Shown: positions 1 through 7,013, counted from the first letter of the stretch. The stretch is DNA of 7,013 nt from an uncultured Saprospirales bacterium (GCA_937926355.1 CALAZP010000057.1:1-7013), one strand, 5' to 3'. The notes: generated from the sequence alone by a model not told the origin. Numbers and translations: made by a program.

Positions 1-48
1 CCTCATAGTTTCTAAATTTTAAGAATTGTTCCAAAAGACAATATATGA

Positions 49-65
49 ATTATGTATTACATAAT
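49..65. repeat. 17-base palindrome, possible operator
   Basis: ATTATGTA and TACATAAT are exact reverse complements around a single central T (position 57). Two further outer pairs match after one mismatch. The centre lies about 85 bases before the likely -7 element of metF. The symmetry would suit a dimeric regulator. The arms are almost all A/T and no T-tract follows, so an intrinsic terminator is unlikely. Chance symmetry in AT-rich DNA is a real alternative. Confidence 0.3.
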
Positions 66-141
66 ACAAAGACTATGAAAAAAATTTAGACTCCCAATAC
101 TTATTCGACAACCATAAAGCTTCCATAACTCAATAAATTGA

Positions 142-149
142 TACTTTTG
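142..149 (+). promoter_or_regulatory. Bacteroidota-type -7 promoter element of metF
   Basis: TACTTTTG matches the Bacteroidota primary sigma -7 consensus TAnnTTTG exactly. A transcript starting a few bases downstream would have a leader of roughly 10 bases before the ATG at 168. No good -33 TTG is visible at the expected spacing; TTC at 121-123 is the nearest. If real, this site places the alternative TTG start at 138 outside the transcript and so supports the ATG start. Confidence 0.45.
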
Positions 150-167
150 TGCCATAAATACACCCAA

Positions 168-1124
168 ATGAAAGTCACTCGGTATTTTGAAAAAGCAGGA
201 GATCGAACCCTAGTTTCCTTTGAAGTCCTACCTCCCATGAAAGGCGGAAGCATGAAAGCTATTTTTGATACCCTAGATCCACTTATGGAATTCAAACCTC
301 CTTTCATCGATGTGACCTACCATCGTGAAGAATACATTTACACCAGAAAAGACACGGGCTATTACGAAAAAACAGCCTATAGAAAGAGACCAGGTACAGT
401 GGGGATTTGCGCCGCTATTGTTCACCGATATGGCGTAGATGCCGTACCCCATTTAATATGTGGCGGATTCACCGTAGAAGATACCGAGAATGCACTTATT
501 GACCTCAATTTCCTTAATATCAATAATGTCCTCGCCTTAAGAGGGGATGCCCGATTATTTGAAGGCAGATTCATACCCGAACCGAATGGCCATCAATACG
601 CTTTGGACTTAGTCAAACAAATTGTCCAAATGAACCAAGGTAAATACTTAGATACAAACATTCATAACGGGGAAAAAACCGACTTTTGCATAGGAATTGC
701 AGGATACCCAGAAAAACATTTTGAAGCGCCCAACTTAGACCTTGATTTAGCCGCTACTAAAGCAAAAGTAGATGCTGGGGCGGATTATATCGTCACCCAA
801 ATGTTTTTCGACAACCAAAAATACTTCGACTACGTCAAAAAATGCCGAGAAATAGACATCAATGTACCTATAGTACCAGGACTAAAGCCCTTGACCAAAC
901 TTTATCAACTCAACTCCATTCCCAGACATTTTTATATCGATCTTCCAATGGATTTGGTCAACGCCATCCAAAATGCAAAAACTGCAGAAGCCAGACGCCA
1001 AGTTGGAGTAGAATGGTGTATTAACCAATCTAAAGAATTAAAAGATTTTGGAGTACCTTGCCTGCACTATTATACCATGGGAGACGCAGGTACCATAAGA
1101 GAAATTGCAGAAGCTGTATTCTAA
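168..1124 (+). CDS. metF: Methylenetetrahydrofolate reductase
   Basis: This cytoplasmic flavoenzyme reduces 5,10-methylenetetrahydrofolate to 5-methyltetrahydrofolate, the methyl donor for methionine synthesis. The 318-residue product is a single FAD-binding TIM-barrel domain of the usual bacterial length, without the C-terminal regulatory domain of eukaryotic enzymes. Family landmarks visible: SFEVLPP near the N-terminus with E19 as the conserved acidic residue near the flavin, the FIDVTY strand (46-51), ALRGD (123-127, the folate-contacting Asp), and TQMFFD (210-215, with the conserved Gln). The ATG at 168 is chosen over an in-frame TTG at 138: the extra ten residues do not resemble the family, whose members begin close to MKVT, and a promoter motif lies between the two starts. 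The leader before the ATG is A-rich with no Shine-Dalgarno site, as is common in Bacteroidota. Its stop overlaps the stop of the convergent sulfurtransferase gene. Confidence 0.96.
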   Translation: MKVTRYFEKAGDRTLVSFEVLPPMKGGSMKAIFDTLDPLMEFKPPFIDVTYHREEYIYTRKDTGYYEKTAYRKRPGTVGICAAIVHRYGVDAVPHLICGGFTVEDTENALIDLNFLNINNVLALRGDARLFEGRFIPEPNGHQYALDLVKQIVQMNQGKYLDTNIHNGEKTDFCIGIAGYPEKHFEAPNLDLDLAATKAKVDAGADYIVTQMFFDNQKYFDYVKKCREIDINVPIVPGLKPLTKLYQLNSIPRHFYIDLPMDLVNAIQNAKTAEARRQVGVEWCINQSKELKDFGVPCLHYYTMGDAGTIREIAEAVF

Positions 1125-1972
1125 TTTTTCTTTTCAATTTTTCTCCTGGAATCAGTAATCCAATGACTCCAGGAACCCGGGTAAATTTTAAAATTTTTGA
1201 TTCCAGCAATATTTAATGCAAGGGCATTGAAACAAGCGGTAACTCCTGACCCACAATAACAAACGATTTCTTTCTCTAACTCCATTCCCTCCAGAGCCAT
1301 GAAATTTTTAGCAATTGTTTCAGGATTTTTCCAGTAACCCTCCGCATTCAGATGAGAAAAATGAGGCATATTGACCGCCCCCGGAATATGACCCCCAATA
1401 GGATCAATAGGCTCTACCTCTCCGTTGTATCTATCTTTTCCCCGCGCGTCTATTAATAATCCCCTCTGACGACCCTTGCTAATAGCTTCCACTTCCTCAA
1501 CCGATACCACCATTTCTTTATGTTCCTTGGGAACAAAAATAGTATCCCCAGCTAATTCGGGAACCGCTTGGCTAATCGCTAACCCTTCTTGCACCCACGC
1601 TTGATATCCGCCGTCTAAAACCGCCACCGAATCATGTCCCAACCACTTGAGCATCCACCACAACCTCGATGCAATTGCCCCTCCCATATCGTCGTAGACA
1701 ATCACCTGAATATTATTAGATATTCCCCATTGCCCCAATTTTTTAGACAATTCTTCCACCTTCGGTAAAGGATGCCTACCGGAGCTACCCGGCACCATAA
1801 TTCCTGAAAGATCGTGGTCCAAATGAGCATAATGTGCATGAGGGATATGCCCACTATTATATAACCTCCTCCCTTCTTCTGGGTCATTCAACCTAAACCT
1901 ACAATCAATAACCACTGCCTCACCTTGTATTAATTCGCGCAATAAGGCTACATTTATAATCGTACCGAACAT
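1121..1972 (-). CDS. Sulfurtransferase, 3-mercaptopyruvate type (tandem rhodanese domains)
   Basis: This 283-residue cytoplasmic enzyme has two rhodanese domains. The first, inactive one (about residues 8-128) contains GHIPHAHY (41-48), GRHPLP (65-70) and the RLWWMLKWLGH segment. The second, catalytic one (about 155-278) contains DAR (175-177), GGHIPGAVNMP (193-203) and the active-site loop CGSGVTA with nucleophile C240. The CGSGVTA loop is the signature of 3-mercaptopyruvate sulfurtransferases such as E. coli SseA; thiosulfate sulfurtransferases carry a charged CRKGVTA-type loop. The expected reaction moves sulfur from 3-mercaptopyruvate to an acceptor such as cyanide, a thiol or thioredoxin. 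C238 and C247 flank the catalytic cysteine. The ATG at 1972 has a purine-rich AAAAGGAA just upstream, unusually close to a weak ribosome-binding site. It is transcribed away from the peptidase genes and convergent with metF. Family assignment is firm; preferred donor is inferred from the loop only. Confidence 0.93.
   Translation of the reverse strand: MFGTIINVALLRELIQGEAVVIDCRFRLNDPEEGRRLYNSGHIPHAHYAHLDHDLSGIMVPGSSGRHPLPKVEELSKKLGQWGISNNIQVIVYDDMGGAIASRLWWMLKWLGHDSVAVLDGGYQAWVQEGLAISQAVPELAGDTIFVPKEHKEMVVSVEEVEAISKGRQRGLLIDARGKDRYNGEVEPIDPIGGHIPGAVNMPHFSHLNAEGYWKNPETIAKNFMALEGMELEKEIVCYCGSGVTACFNALALNIAGIKNFKIYPGSWSHWITDSRRKIEKKN
1144..1174 (+). terminator. Possible metF transcript hairpin inside the convergent gene
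   Basis: TCCTGGA (1144-1150) and TCCAGGA (1168-1174) are exact inverted arms. After one mismatch, TCA/TGA adds three more inner pairs and leaves a 9-base loop. It lies 20 bases past the metF stop and is followed by CCCGGG and then the AT palindrome at 1183-1196, not by a clean T-run, so it is a weak intrinsic-terminator candidate. The same bases encode the C-terminus of the sulfurtransferase, so the symmetry may be incidental. Confidence 0.22.
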
Positions 1973-2042
1973 TTCCTTTTTTTAATTAAAATTAGCTTAA
2001 TTTAAATATTTTGTGTTTTAGACCTCCAAAAAATATACAAAC
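1973..2042. promoter_or_regulatory. Divergent spacer between sulfurtransferase and peptidase operon
   Basis: These 70 AT-rich bases must carry the start signals of both flanking genes. On the plus strand TATTTTG (2007-2013) resembles the Bacteroidota -7 box with the spacing one base short, about 30 bases before the ATG at 2043. On the minus strand, TATTTTTTG (2035 down to 2027) is the same box with one extra base. Neither is an exact match. The A-rich run just before the ATG at 2043 fits Shine-Dalgarno-independent initiation. Confidence 0.35.
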
Positions 2043-4577
2043 ATGAATAGGATAATTTTTACCCTTTGCGGAATACTTTGGCTATCTGCTCTAAATGCAC
2101 AGTTGCAATCGCCAGATGATTTTTTACCACACTCCGTTGGATCTCAATTTACACCACACCATATGTTGGTGGATTATATGTACCACGTTGCTGACAATAG
2201 CCCATTGGTTCAAATCAAAGAATATGGAACTACCAACGAAGATCGTCCACTTTTGCTATTAACCATCAGTAGCGAAGACAACCTAAAAAATCTAGAGGAT
2301 ATCCGAATCAATAACCTTTACAAAACAGGTTTACTGGATGGAAGTAATAATCCTACCTTAGATAAAGCTATAGTTTGGCTCTCTTTTAGTGTTCATGGAA
2401 ATGAAGCCTCTGGAAGCGAAAGCTCCATGCTTGTTCTCTACGACCTGGTCAACCCCAACAATCCAACTACCAAAAAGTGGTTGGAAAATACCGTAATTGT
2501 TTTCGACCCCTCCATCAACCCAGACGGATACGATCGCTTCACCCACTGGTTTAGACAAGTCAGCCACAAAATTCCAGATGCTAATCCTCAAGCTCGAGAA
2601 CAATCAGAACCCTGGCCTGGTGGAAGAGTGAATCATTATTATTATGATCTCAACAGAGATTGGGCGTGGCAAACTCAGGTTGAATCACAACAAAGAATCA
2701 AACAATACCACCAATGGATGCCACATGTTCATGTTGATTTTCATGAAATGGGCGCCAATAGCCCCTACTTCTTCGCCCCCGCATCTAAGCCTATGCACGA
2801 ATACATCACCCCATGGCAAAAATCTTTTCAAGAAATTATCGGCAAAAACAACGCCAAATATTTTGAAAAAAATGGGTGGCTTTATTTTACCAAAGAGGTT
2901 TTTGACCTATTATACCCCAGCTATGGAGATACCTGGCCCACCTATAATGGTGCCATAGGAATGACTTTTGAACAAGGAGCTTCCCGAAGCCGAGCATACC
3001 AACTAGCCAATGGAGAAACTCTCACTTTACTCGATCGGGTTAAGCACCATCACGCTGCAGCCCTTTCTACTATTGAAGCAGCCCATCTCAACAAAGAAAA
3101 GTTAGTTTCAGAATTTGAAAACTATTTTCAACAATCCATTCAAAAAGCCTTTGGCCCTTTTAACACCTACCTCATTAAAGCTGACAATGTACCCCATCGA
3201 ATCCAAGCACTTACTGCTTTACTTGAGAAAAATAAAATCGCTTATGGTTTAGCAGGATCCACCTACACCATCAAAGCCGCCTATAATTACAATAATCAAC
3301 AGACCCAATCTATCGATATTGCTCCCGATGATATAATCATTTCAGCCCATCAACCCAAATCTGTTCTTACTCAAGTTTTATTCGATCCAGATACCTATAT
3401 AGAAGACTCTTTAACTTACGATATCACCGCTTGGTCTCTTCCCTATGTTTATGGCTTGGACGCCTTCGCCATTAAGGACAGAATTCTTCCTCAGCAAGCC
3501 TATACCCCAACGCACGAGACCTACCCTGCTACCAATCAGGAAGAAACCCCATACGCCTTTATAGGAGAGTGGAAAGCCCTAAATAATGCTGCCTTTTTAG
3601 CAGAACTATCCAAAGAAGGAATCTTGGCCAGAGTAGCCATGGAACCCTTTTCCCTCTCGGGAAAAGATTACAATCGAGGAACTATAGTCATCACCCAAGC
3701 TGACAATTTGAAGATTGGAGAAAGCCTCTCTTCTAAAGTTTGGAGTGCCGCTAATACCAACCATCAAAAACTTACCGCTGTTCAAACTGGATATGCGGAT
3801 CAAGGTCCTGATTTAGGGTCTCGTAAATTTCAATTGCTCCAAAATCCCAAAGTCGTCGTATTAGCTGGAGATGGCGTCTATGCCAATAGTTATGGGCAAG
3901 TTTGGCATTTCTTCGAACAGACCATGCAGTATCCGTTTCATACCATAGAAGCCAGCAATTTGGGAAGAGCTAACCTCCATTCCTATAATACCCTTATCCT
4001 TCCAGAAGGACGCTATAGATTCAGTAATAACGACAAAGAAAAATTAAAGAATTGGATCAATCAAGGGGGGCGTGTCATAGCCATTGGCTCTGCCAATAGA
4101 GTATTTGCCAATGAAAGTGATTACGCTTTGACCGAATTCAATAGCAACCAATCGGAAAAACAATATAAAGAAATGGTATCTGCACAAGAAGAAGCAGAAA
4201 GATTAATGCCCTTCGCTGATAGAAGAAGAAATAGCGCTGCAGACAATATTCCAGGAGCATTTTTCAAACTTCACTTGGATCAGACCCATCCACTTGGATT
4301 TGGTCTAGACCCCACCTTCTTTACCCTTAAAAACAGTGAATTGGCCTATCAACACCTCAATGGAGTAGATAATGTAGGCTATCTGAAAGACGATTTAATG
4401 GTAATTGGTTTTGCAGGAAGTCGAATAAAAGAAAAACTAAAAAATACTACCACTTATGCCGTAGAGTCTAAGGGAAGAGGCGCAGTGATATATCTCATTG
4501 ACAATCCCTTGTTTAGATCATTTTGGGAAAATGGAAAATTCCTTTTCAGTAATGCCTTATTTTTTGCGGGCCAATAA
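2043..4577 (+). CDS. Exported M14-family zinc carboxypeptidase with GATase1-like C-terminal region
   Basis: The 844-residue product starts with a Sec signal peptide (residues 1-19, probable cleavage LNA|Q). The M14 metallocarboxypeptidase domain spans roughly 35-340. Zinc ligands are H118 and E121 in HGNE and very probably H234 in DFHEMG. NPDGYDR (159-165) and LNRDW (203-207) are typical substrate-site segments, and E310 in TFEQG is the expected catalytic glutamate. The middle (about 370-590) matches no domain I can name. Residues about 603-690 resemble the class I glutamine-amidotransferase-like fold seen attached to M14 domains in Bacteroidota, but I see no nucleophile cysteine, so this part is unlikely to be an amidotransferase. 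The mature protein contains no cysteine at all; the only one, C9, is in the signal peptide and not in a lipobox. There is no T9SS sorting domain: the chain ends in FFAGQ, so a periplasmic location is likely. It heads a probable two-gene unit with the protease 11 bases downstream. Family is firm; substrate (peptides or murein peptides) is not determined. Confidence 0.92.
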   Translation: MNRIIFTLCGILWLSALNAQLQSPDDFLPHSVGSQFTPHHMLVDYMYHVADNSPLVQIKEYGTTNEDRPLLLLTISSEDNLKNLEDIRINNLYKTGLLDGSNNPTLDKAIVWLSFSVHGNEASGSESSMLVLYDLVNPNNPTTKKWLENTVIVFDPSINPDGYDRFTHWFRQVSHKIPDANPQAREQSEPWPGGRVNHYYYDLNRDWAWQTQVESQQRIKQYHQWMPHVHVDFHEMGANSPYFFAPASKPMHEYITPWQKSFQEIIGKNNAKYFEKNGWLYFTKEVFDLLYPSYGDTWPTYNGAIGMTFEQGASRSRAYQLANGETLTLLDRVKHHHAAALSTIEAAHLNKEKLVSEFENYFQQSIQKAFGPFNTYLIKADNVPHRIQALTALLEKNKIAYGLAGSTYTIKAAYNYNNQQTQSIDIAPDDIIISAHQPKSVLTQVLFDPDTYIEDSLTYDITAWSLPYVYGLDAFAIKDRILPQQAYTPTHETYPATNQEETPYAFIGEWKALNNAAFLAELSKEGILARVAMEPFSLSGKDYNRGTIVITQADNLKIGESLSSKVWSAANTNHQKLTAVQTGYADQGPDLGSRKFQLLQNPKVVVLAGDGVYANSYGQVWHFFEQTMQYPFHTIEASNLGRANLHSYNTLILPEGRYRFSNNDKEKLKNWINQGGRVIAIGSANRVFANESDYALTEFNSNQSEKQYKEMVSAQEEAERLMPFADRRRNSAADNIPGAFFKLHLDQTHPLGFGLDPTFFTLKNSELAYQHLNGVDNVGYLKDDLMVIGFAGSRIKEKLKNTTTYAVESKGRGAVIYLIDNPLFRSFWENGKFLFSNALFFAGQ

Positions 4578-4588
4578 TACACCACAAA

Positions 4589-7013
4589 ATGAAAGGGTTG
4601 ATCAAATGCACATGGACCGGAATATTCTTTTTCGGCATATCATGGATGGCGTTTGGTCAACCTTTTCCAACCCAATTCAATACCCATTCTTTTATAAAAC
4701 TCCCCCCTCTAGATAATGAATCCCTAAAAGAAAAAGAAGCACAAAGAAGGATTGCCCATTTACCTCCCCATTTTGCCACCAAAAGACAGGTAAATCTGCA
4801 ACCTTCAACTCACGGACAATGGAGAAATCATTCTAAGGATACGATGATATGGTCACTAAAAGTACAATCTCCAGGAGCTTTTTCATTAAATCTGGGATTT
4901 TCTGAATTTACTTTACCCGACCAAGCTCAATTCTATTTGTTTGCTCCTGAGTCTGGACAAACTATAGGGCCCTTGACCACTCATGACAATGAAATCCACA
5001 ACCAATTTTTTAGTCCAGCTATGGAAGGAGATGTTTTAATCATCATGCTTAAAATTCACCCATCCCAAATTCCCAATTTGAAACTCCAATTGTCTTCTAT
5101 CAACCACGATTTTATTGGACTGTCCAACTTAATCCAATCTTCTGAATGTCATATTGATATGGCTTGCGATGAAGCAGAATCCTACCGGGATTTGGCTCAA
5201 TCTGTCGGTTTGATAGGTATAGATGGAATAGGTATTTGTACAGGGTTTTTAGTCAATAATACAGCCGAAGATTGCCATCCCTATTTTATTACCGCCCACC
5301 ACTGCGATATCAATAGTCAAAATGCTGCTTCAGTAGTCGTATATTGGAATTATGCCAATAGTTATTGTCGCAAGGAAAGTGAAACGGGAGATGGTACCTT
5401 AGAAATTTTCAACTCAGGCGCTAAGTGGAAGGCCGGCTATTCACCCTCAGATTTTTGTCTATTAGAACTGGACGATCCCGTTCACCCCGACGCCAATGCT
5501 TATTTTGCCGGGTGGAATCGCAATAGTCAACCTCCACAAAATCTAACCTTTAGTATCCATCATCCCGATGGTTCTGAGAAAAGTTTGGCGCTCAATACAG
5601 ATGGCACCGAAATAATCAATTATGAACTTGGCGATTATCCCGATCAAAATGGCAACCATTTGATGGTGGCCAATTGGGAATTGGGAACTACAGAATATGG
5701 TTCTTCAGGCGCTCCTTTGTTTGACGAAAACCACTTAGTAGTCGGACAATTACACGGTGGTCTAGCTAGTTGCGACAACAATGAATACGATGCATTTGGT
5801 TGGTGGTTTAGGAGTTGGGAAGGGGGAGGTACGCCTAGCTCAGCACTTAAATTCTGGTTAGATCCACTCCAAAGAGGAGATTATTCTTTGGAGGGTCATT
5901 TTGAAAAAGACTGCGGATACCATTTCATAGAAACTTTACAATACCCATCCTCCCTGTGTGGTAAAGACACCTTATATAGCGAATTTCAATTGGGTCCCGA
6001 ATTTAAAAACCCAACTTCGTTGTCCTTAGTCAATCTACCCAATGGATTTAATTACTTTTTTATACCGAACTCCGCTGTGGGTGGAGAGGTTATCCGTCTG
6101 TTTATTTTTCCCGAAGGGGAATCCATCTCTCAACAAGTAAGCTTTATTTTGCTTGCAGAAAATTCCCAAATTTCAAGTCAACTTTCTCTCGGATTTGATT
6201 ACGCTCCATCCTTAAGTCAAACTCCAACATTAAATCCTGTTGAAGAGGGTGAAATTGCTCCCTTGCTGTCTTGGGAACCTTTTGCAGCGCAATTACTTTG
6301 GCAATTAGAAATATGGAATGATAATGGTCTTTGGATGGATACGGTTCTTTCCAATAATCAATTTCAATCTCCGATATTGAGCTCCAATTCCACCTATGAA
6401 TGGAGGGTCAGGGCAATCAACGAGTGCGGTAATAGTGCGTGGTCAGAAAAAGCTGCGTGGGTAACTCCGGATATAAGTTGTCAAGAATATGAGCGTGCAT
6501 TTGATTCTCCAGAGTCGATTCCCGATTACCGTCAAGGGATATTCGCCGACAGTATTCAGGTAGAAGATATAGGTAGTTTGGTGGCAGTCCGAATCAATAA
6601 ATTAGTAATCAGTCACAGTTTTATTGGTGATTTGACTGCATGGCTTCAAAGTCCATCTGGGACAAAGGTGCTGCTTTTTGATCAACTAGGAACGGAACGC
6701 ACTGGATTTGGTTGCCCTGGAGCAAATTTAGACGTGTCTTTAGATGATTTTGCCGATGCTAACTATATAGATTTCACCAACACGTGTGGTAATACCACCC
6801 CAGCAATTTCAGGAAATTTCCAACCTAAAGAACCACTCAACCAACTACTCAATGAAAATCCAATGGGGTATTGGAAACTACTGATAGAGGATCAAACTAC
6901 AGATGATATAGGAAGTGTAGAAAGCTGGTCTATAGAGGTTTGTGTAACGCCTAATGCCACCTCTTATTATCCGCGTCACCCCAACCATTCAGATATAGCA
7001 CTTTTCCCTAATC
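4589..7013 (+). CDS. Secreted lysyl-endopeptidase-like serine protease, 3' end outside window
   Basis: An uninterrupted frame of 808 codons runs off the right edge. Signal peptide: 1-23 (AFG|Q). Residues 24-186 form a propeptide close in length to that of Achromobacter protease I. The protease domain (about 187-425) is trypsin-fold: H238 in TAHHC, D288 in SDFCLLELD and S373 in GSSGAP form the triad. GQLHGG (386-391) and D401 match the Lys-specificity region of Achromobacter protease I, and six cysteines (C187, C193, C217, C239, C260, C395) sit where that enzyme has its three disulfides. This predicts cleavage after lysine. An Ig-like region (about 444-542), a fibronectin-III-like domain (545-627) and a P domain (about 632-788, ending SWSIEVC) follow. 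The last residues, DIALFPN, look like the start of a T9SS type A sorting domain, implying export across the outer membrane and possible surface attachment. The ATG lies 11 bases after the upstream stop, with an A-rich leader and no Shine-Dalgarno site. Alignment to the model enzyme is from memory. Confidence 0.92.
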   Translation, partial: MKGLIKCTWTGIFFFGISWMAFGQPFPTQFNTHSFIKLPPLDNESLKEKEAQRRIAHLPPHFATKRQVNLQPSTHGQWRNHSKDTMIWSLKVQSPGAFSLNLGFSEFTLPDQAQFYLFAPESGQTIGPLTTHDNEIHNQFFSPAMEGDVLIIMLKIHPSQIPNLKLQLSSINHDFIGLSNLIQSSECHIDMACDEAESYRDLAQSVGLIGIDGIGICTGFLVNNTAEDCHPYFITAHHCDINSQNAASVVVYWNYANSYCRKESETGDGTLEIFNSGAKWKAGYSPSDFCLLELDDPVHPDANAYFAGWNRNSQPPQNLTFSIHHPDGSEKSLALNTDGTEIINYELGDYPDQNGNHLMVANWELGTTEYGSSGAPLFDENHLVVGQLHGGLASCDNNEYDAFGWWFRSWEGGGTPSSALKFWLDPLQRGDYSLEGHFEKDCGYHFIETLQYPSSLCGKDTLYSEFQLGPEFKNPTSLSLVNLPNGFNYFFIPNSAVGGEVIRLFIFPEGESISQQVSFILLAENSQISSQLSLGFDYAPSLSQTPTLNPVEEGEIAPLLSWEPFAAQLLWQLEIWNDNGLWMDTVLSNNQFQSPILSSNSTYEWRVRAINECGNSAWSEKAAWVTPDISCQEYERAFDSPESIPDYRQGIFADSIQVEDIGSLVAVRINKLVISHSFIGDLTAWLQSPSGTKVLLFDQLGTERTGFGCPGANLDVSLDDFADANYIDFTNTCGNTTPAISGNFQPKEPLNQLLNENPMGYWKLLIEDQTTDDIGSVESWSIEVCVTPNATSYYPRHPNHSDIALFPN

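Larger units (their letters stand above)
1..167. other. Gene-free leader upstream of metF
   Basis: No convincing coding region is present: all three forward frames reach a stop within the first 22 bases, so at most the last few codons of an upstream gene could lie here. The stretch is very AT-rich. It contains a 17-base palindrome (49-65), a pair of 10-base inverted arms (11-20 and 81-90) and a TAnnTTTG-type promoter motif (142-149). I looked for a SAM-type riboswitch, which would be a natural control for a methionine gene, and found no recognisable GC-paired multi-stem structure. Confidence 0.6.

Noticed and set aside
138..167. In-frame TTG start giving metF ten extra residues
   Set aside because: The added residues do not resemble MetF N-termini, and the promoter-like TACTTTTG lies inside this stretch.
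1..167. SAM riboswitch upstream of metF
   Set aside because: The leader is AT-rich without the paired helices and conserved core expected, and the likely transcript leader is only about a dozen bases long.
1121..1972. Thiosulfate sulfurtransferase (classical rhodanese) assignment
   Set aside because: The active loop is CGSGVTA, the mercaptopyruvate type, and not the basic CRKGVTA type.
2043..2101. Lipoprotein signal on the carboxypeptidase because of C9
   Set aside because: C9 lies within the early hydrophobic core, with more hydrophobic residues after it, and a normal ALNA|Q cleavage site is available downstream.
2358..2603. 81-codon minus-strand frame inside the carboxypeptidase gene
   Set aside because: It is antisense to the region encoding the zinc-binding HGNE motif; the conserved protein is on the plus strand and this frame has no family features.
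2644..2958. 104-codon plus-strand frame inside the carboxypeptidase gene
   Set aside because: It is an out-of-frame shadow of the segment encoding the third zinc ligand, low in complexity and with no recognisable domain.
4498..4716. 72-codon plus-strand frame spanning the junction of the two peptidase genes
   Set aside because: It overlaps the end of the M14 gene and the signal peptide and propeptide start of the next gene, both well supported in other frames, and its product has no recognisable features.

Overview
The window looks like an ordinary chromosomal piece of a member of the Bacteroidota, possibly a marine or Saprospiria/Lewinella-like lineage. The reasons are: a moderately AT-rich sequence; no clear Shine-Dalgarno sites but A-rich leaders before the starts; a match to the Bacteroidota -7 promoter consensus TAnnTTTG; exported proteins with signal peptides cleaved just before Gln; and a secreted multidomain protease whose last visible residues (IALFPN) look like the beginning of a type IX secretion (T9SS) sorting domain. 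The phylum call is firm; the finer placement is a guess.

Layout: positions 1-167 are a gene-free leader with a short palindrome and a promoter-like motif. metF (168-1124, +) encodes methylenetetrahydrofolate reductase. It meets, tail to tail and with a 4-base stop-codon overlap, a two-domain rhodanese-family sulfurtransferase of the 3-mercaptopyruvate type (1121-1972, -). A 70-base divergent spacer follows. Then come two exported peptidases in the same direction, only 11 bases apart: an M14-family zinc carboxypeptidase with a C-terminal class I glutamine-amidotransferase-like region (2043-4577, +), and a lysyl-endopeptidase-like (Achromobacter protease I / Lys-C type) serine protease. The second has Ig-like, fibronectin-III-like and P domains and runs off the right edge (4589 to beyond 7013, +). 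It has no stop codon inside the window, so an ORF caller that requires a stop would miss it.

How they fit together: metF and the sulfurtransferase are housekeeping one-carbon and sulfur enzymes with no sign of shared control. The peptidase pair is probably one transcription unit. The endoprotease is predicted to be exported through T9SS and to cut after lysine. The carboxypeptidase has a signal peptide but no sorting domain, so it probably stays in the periplasm and could trim the resulting peptides. I see no RNA gene, mobile element, CRISPR array or evident novel system. The most rewarding part is the Lys-C-like protease, which keeps the expected triad, disulfide cysteines and Lys-specificity Asp but differs from the model enzyme at a few places.
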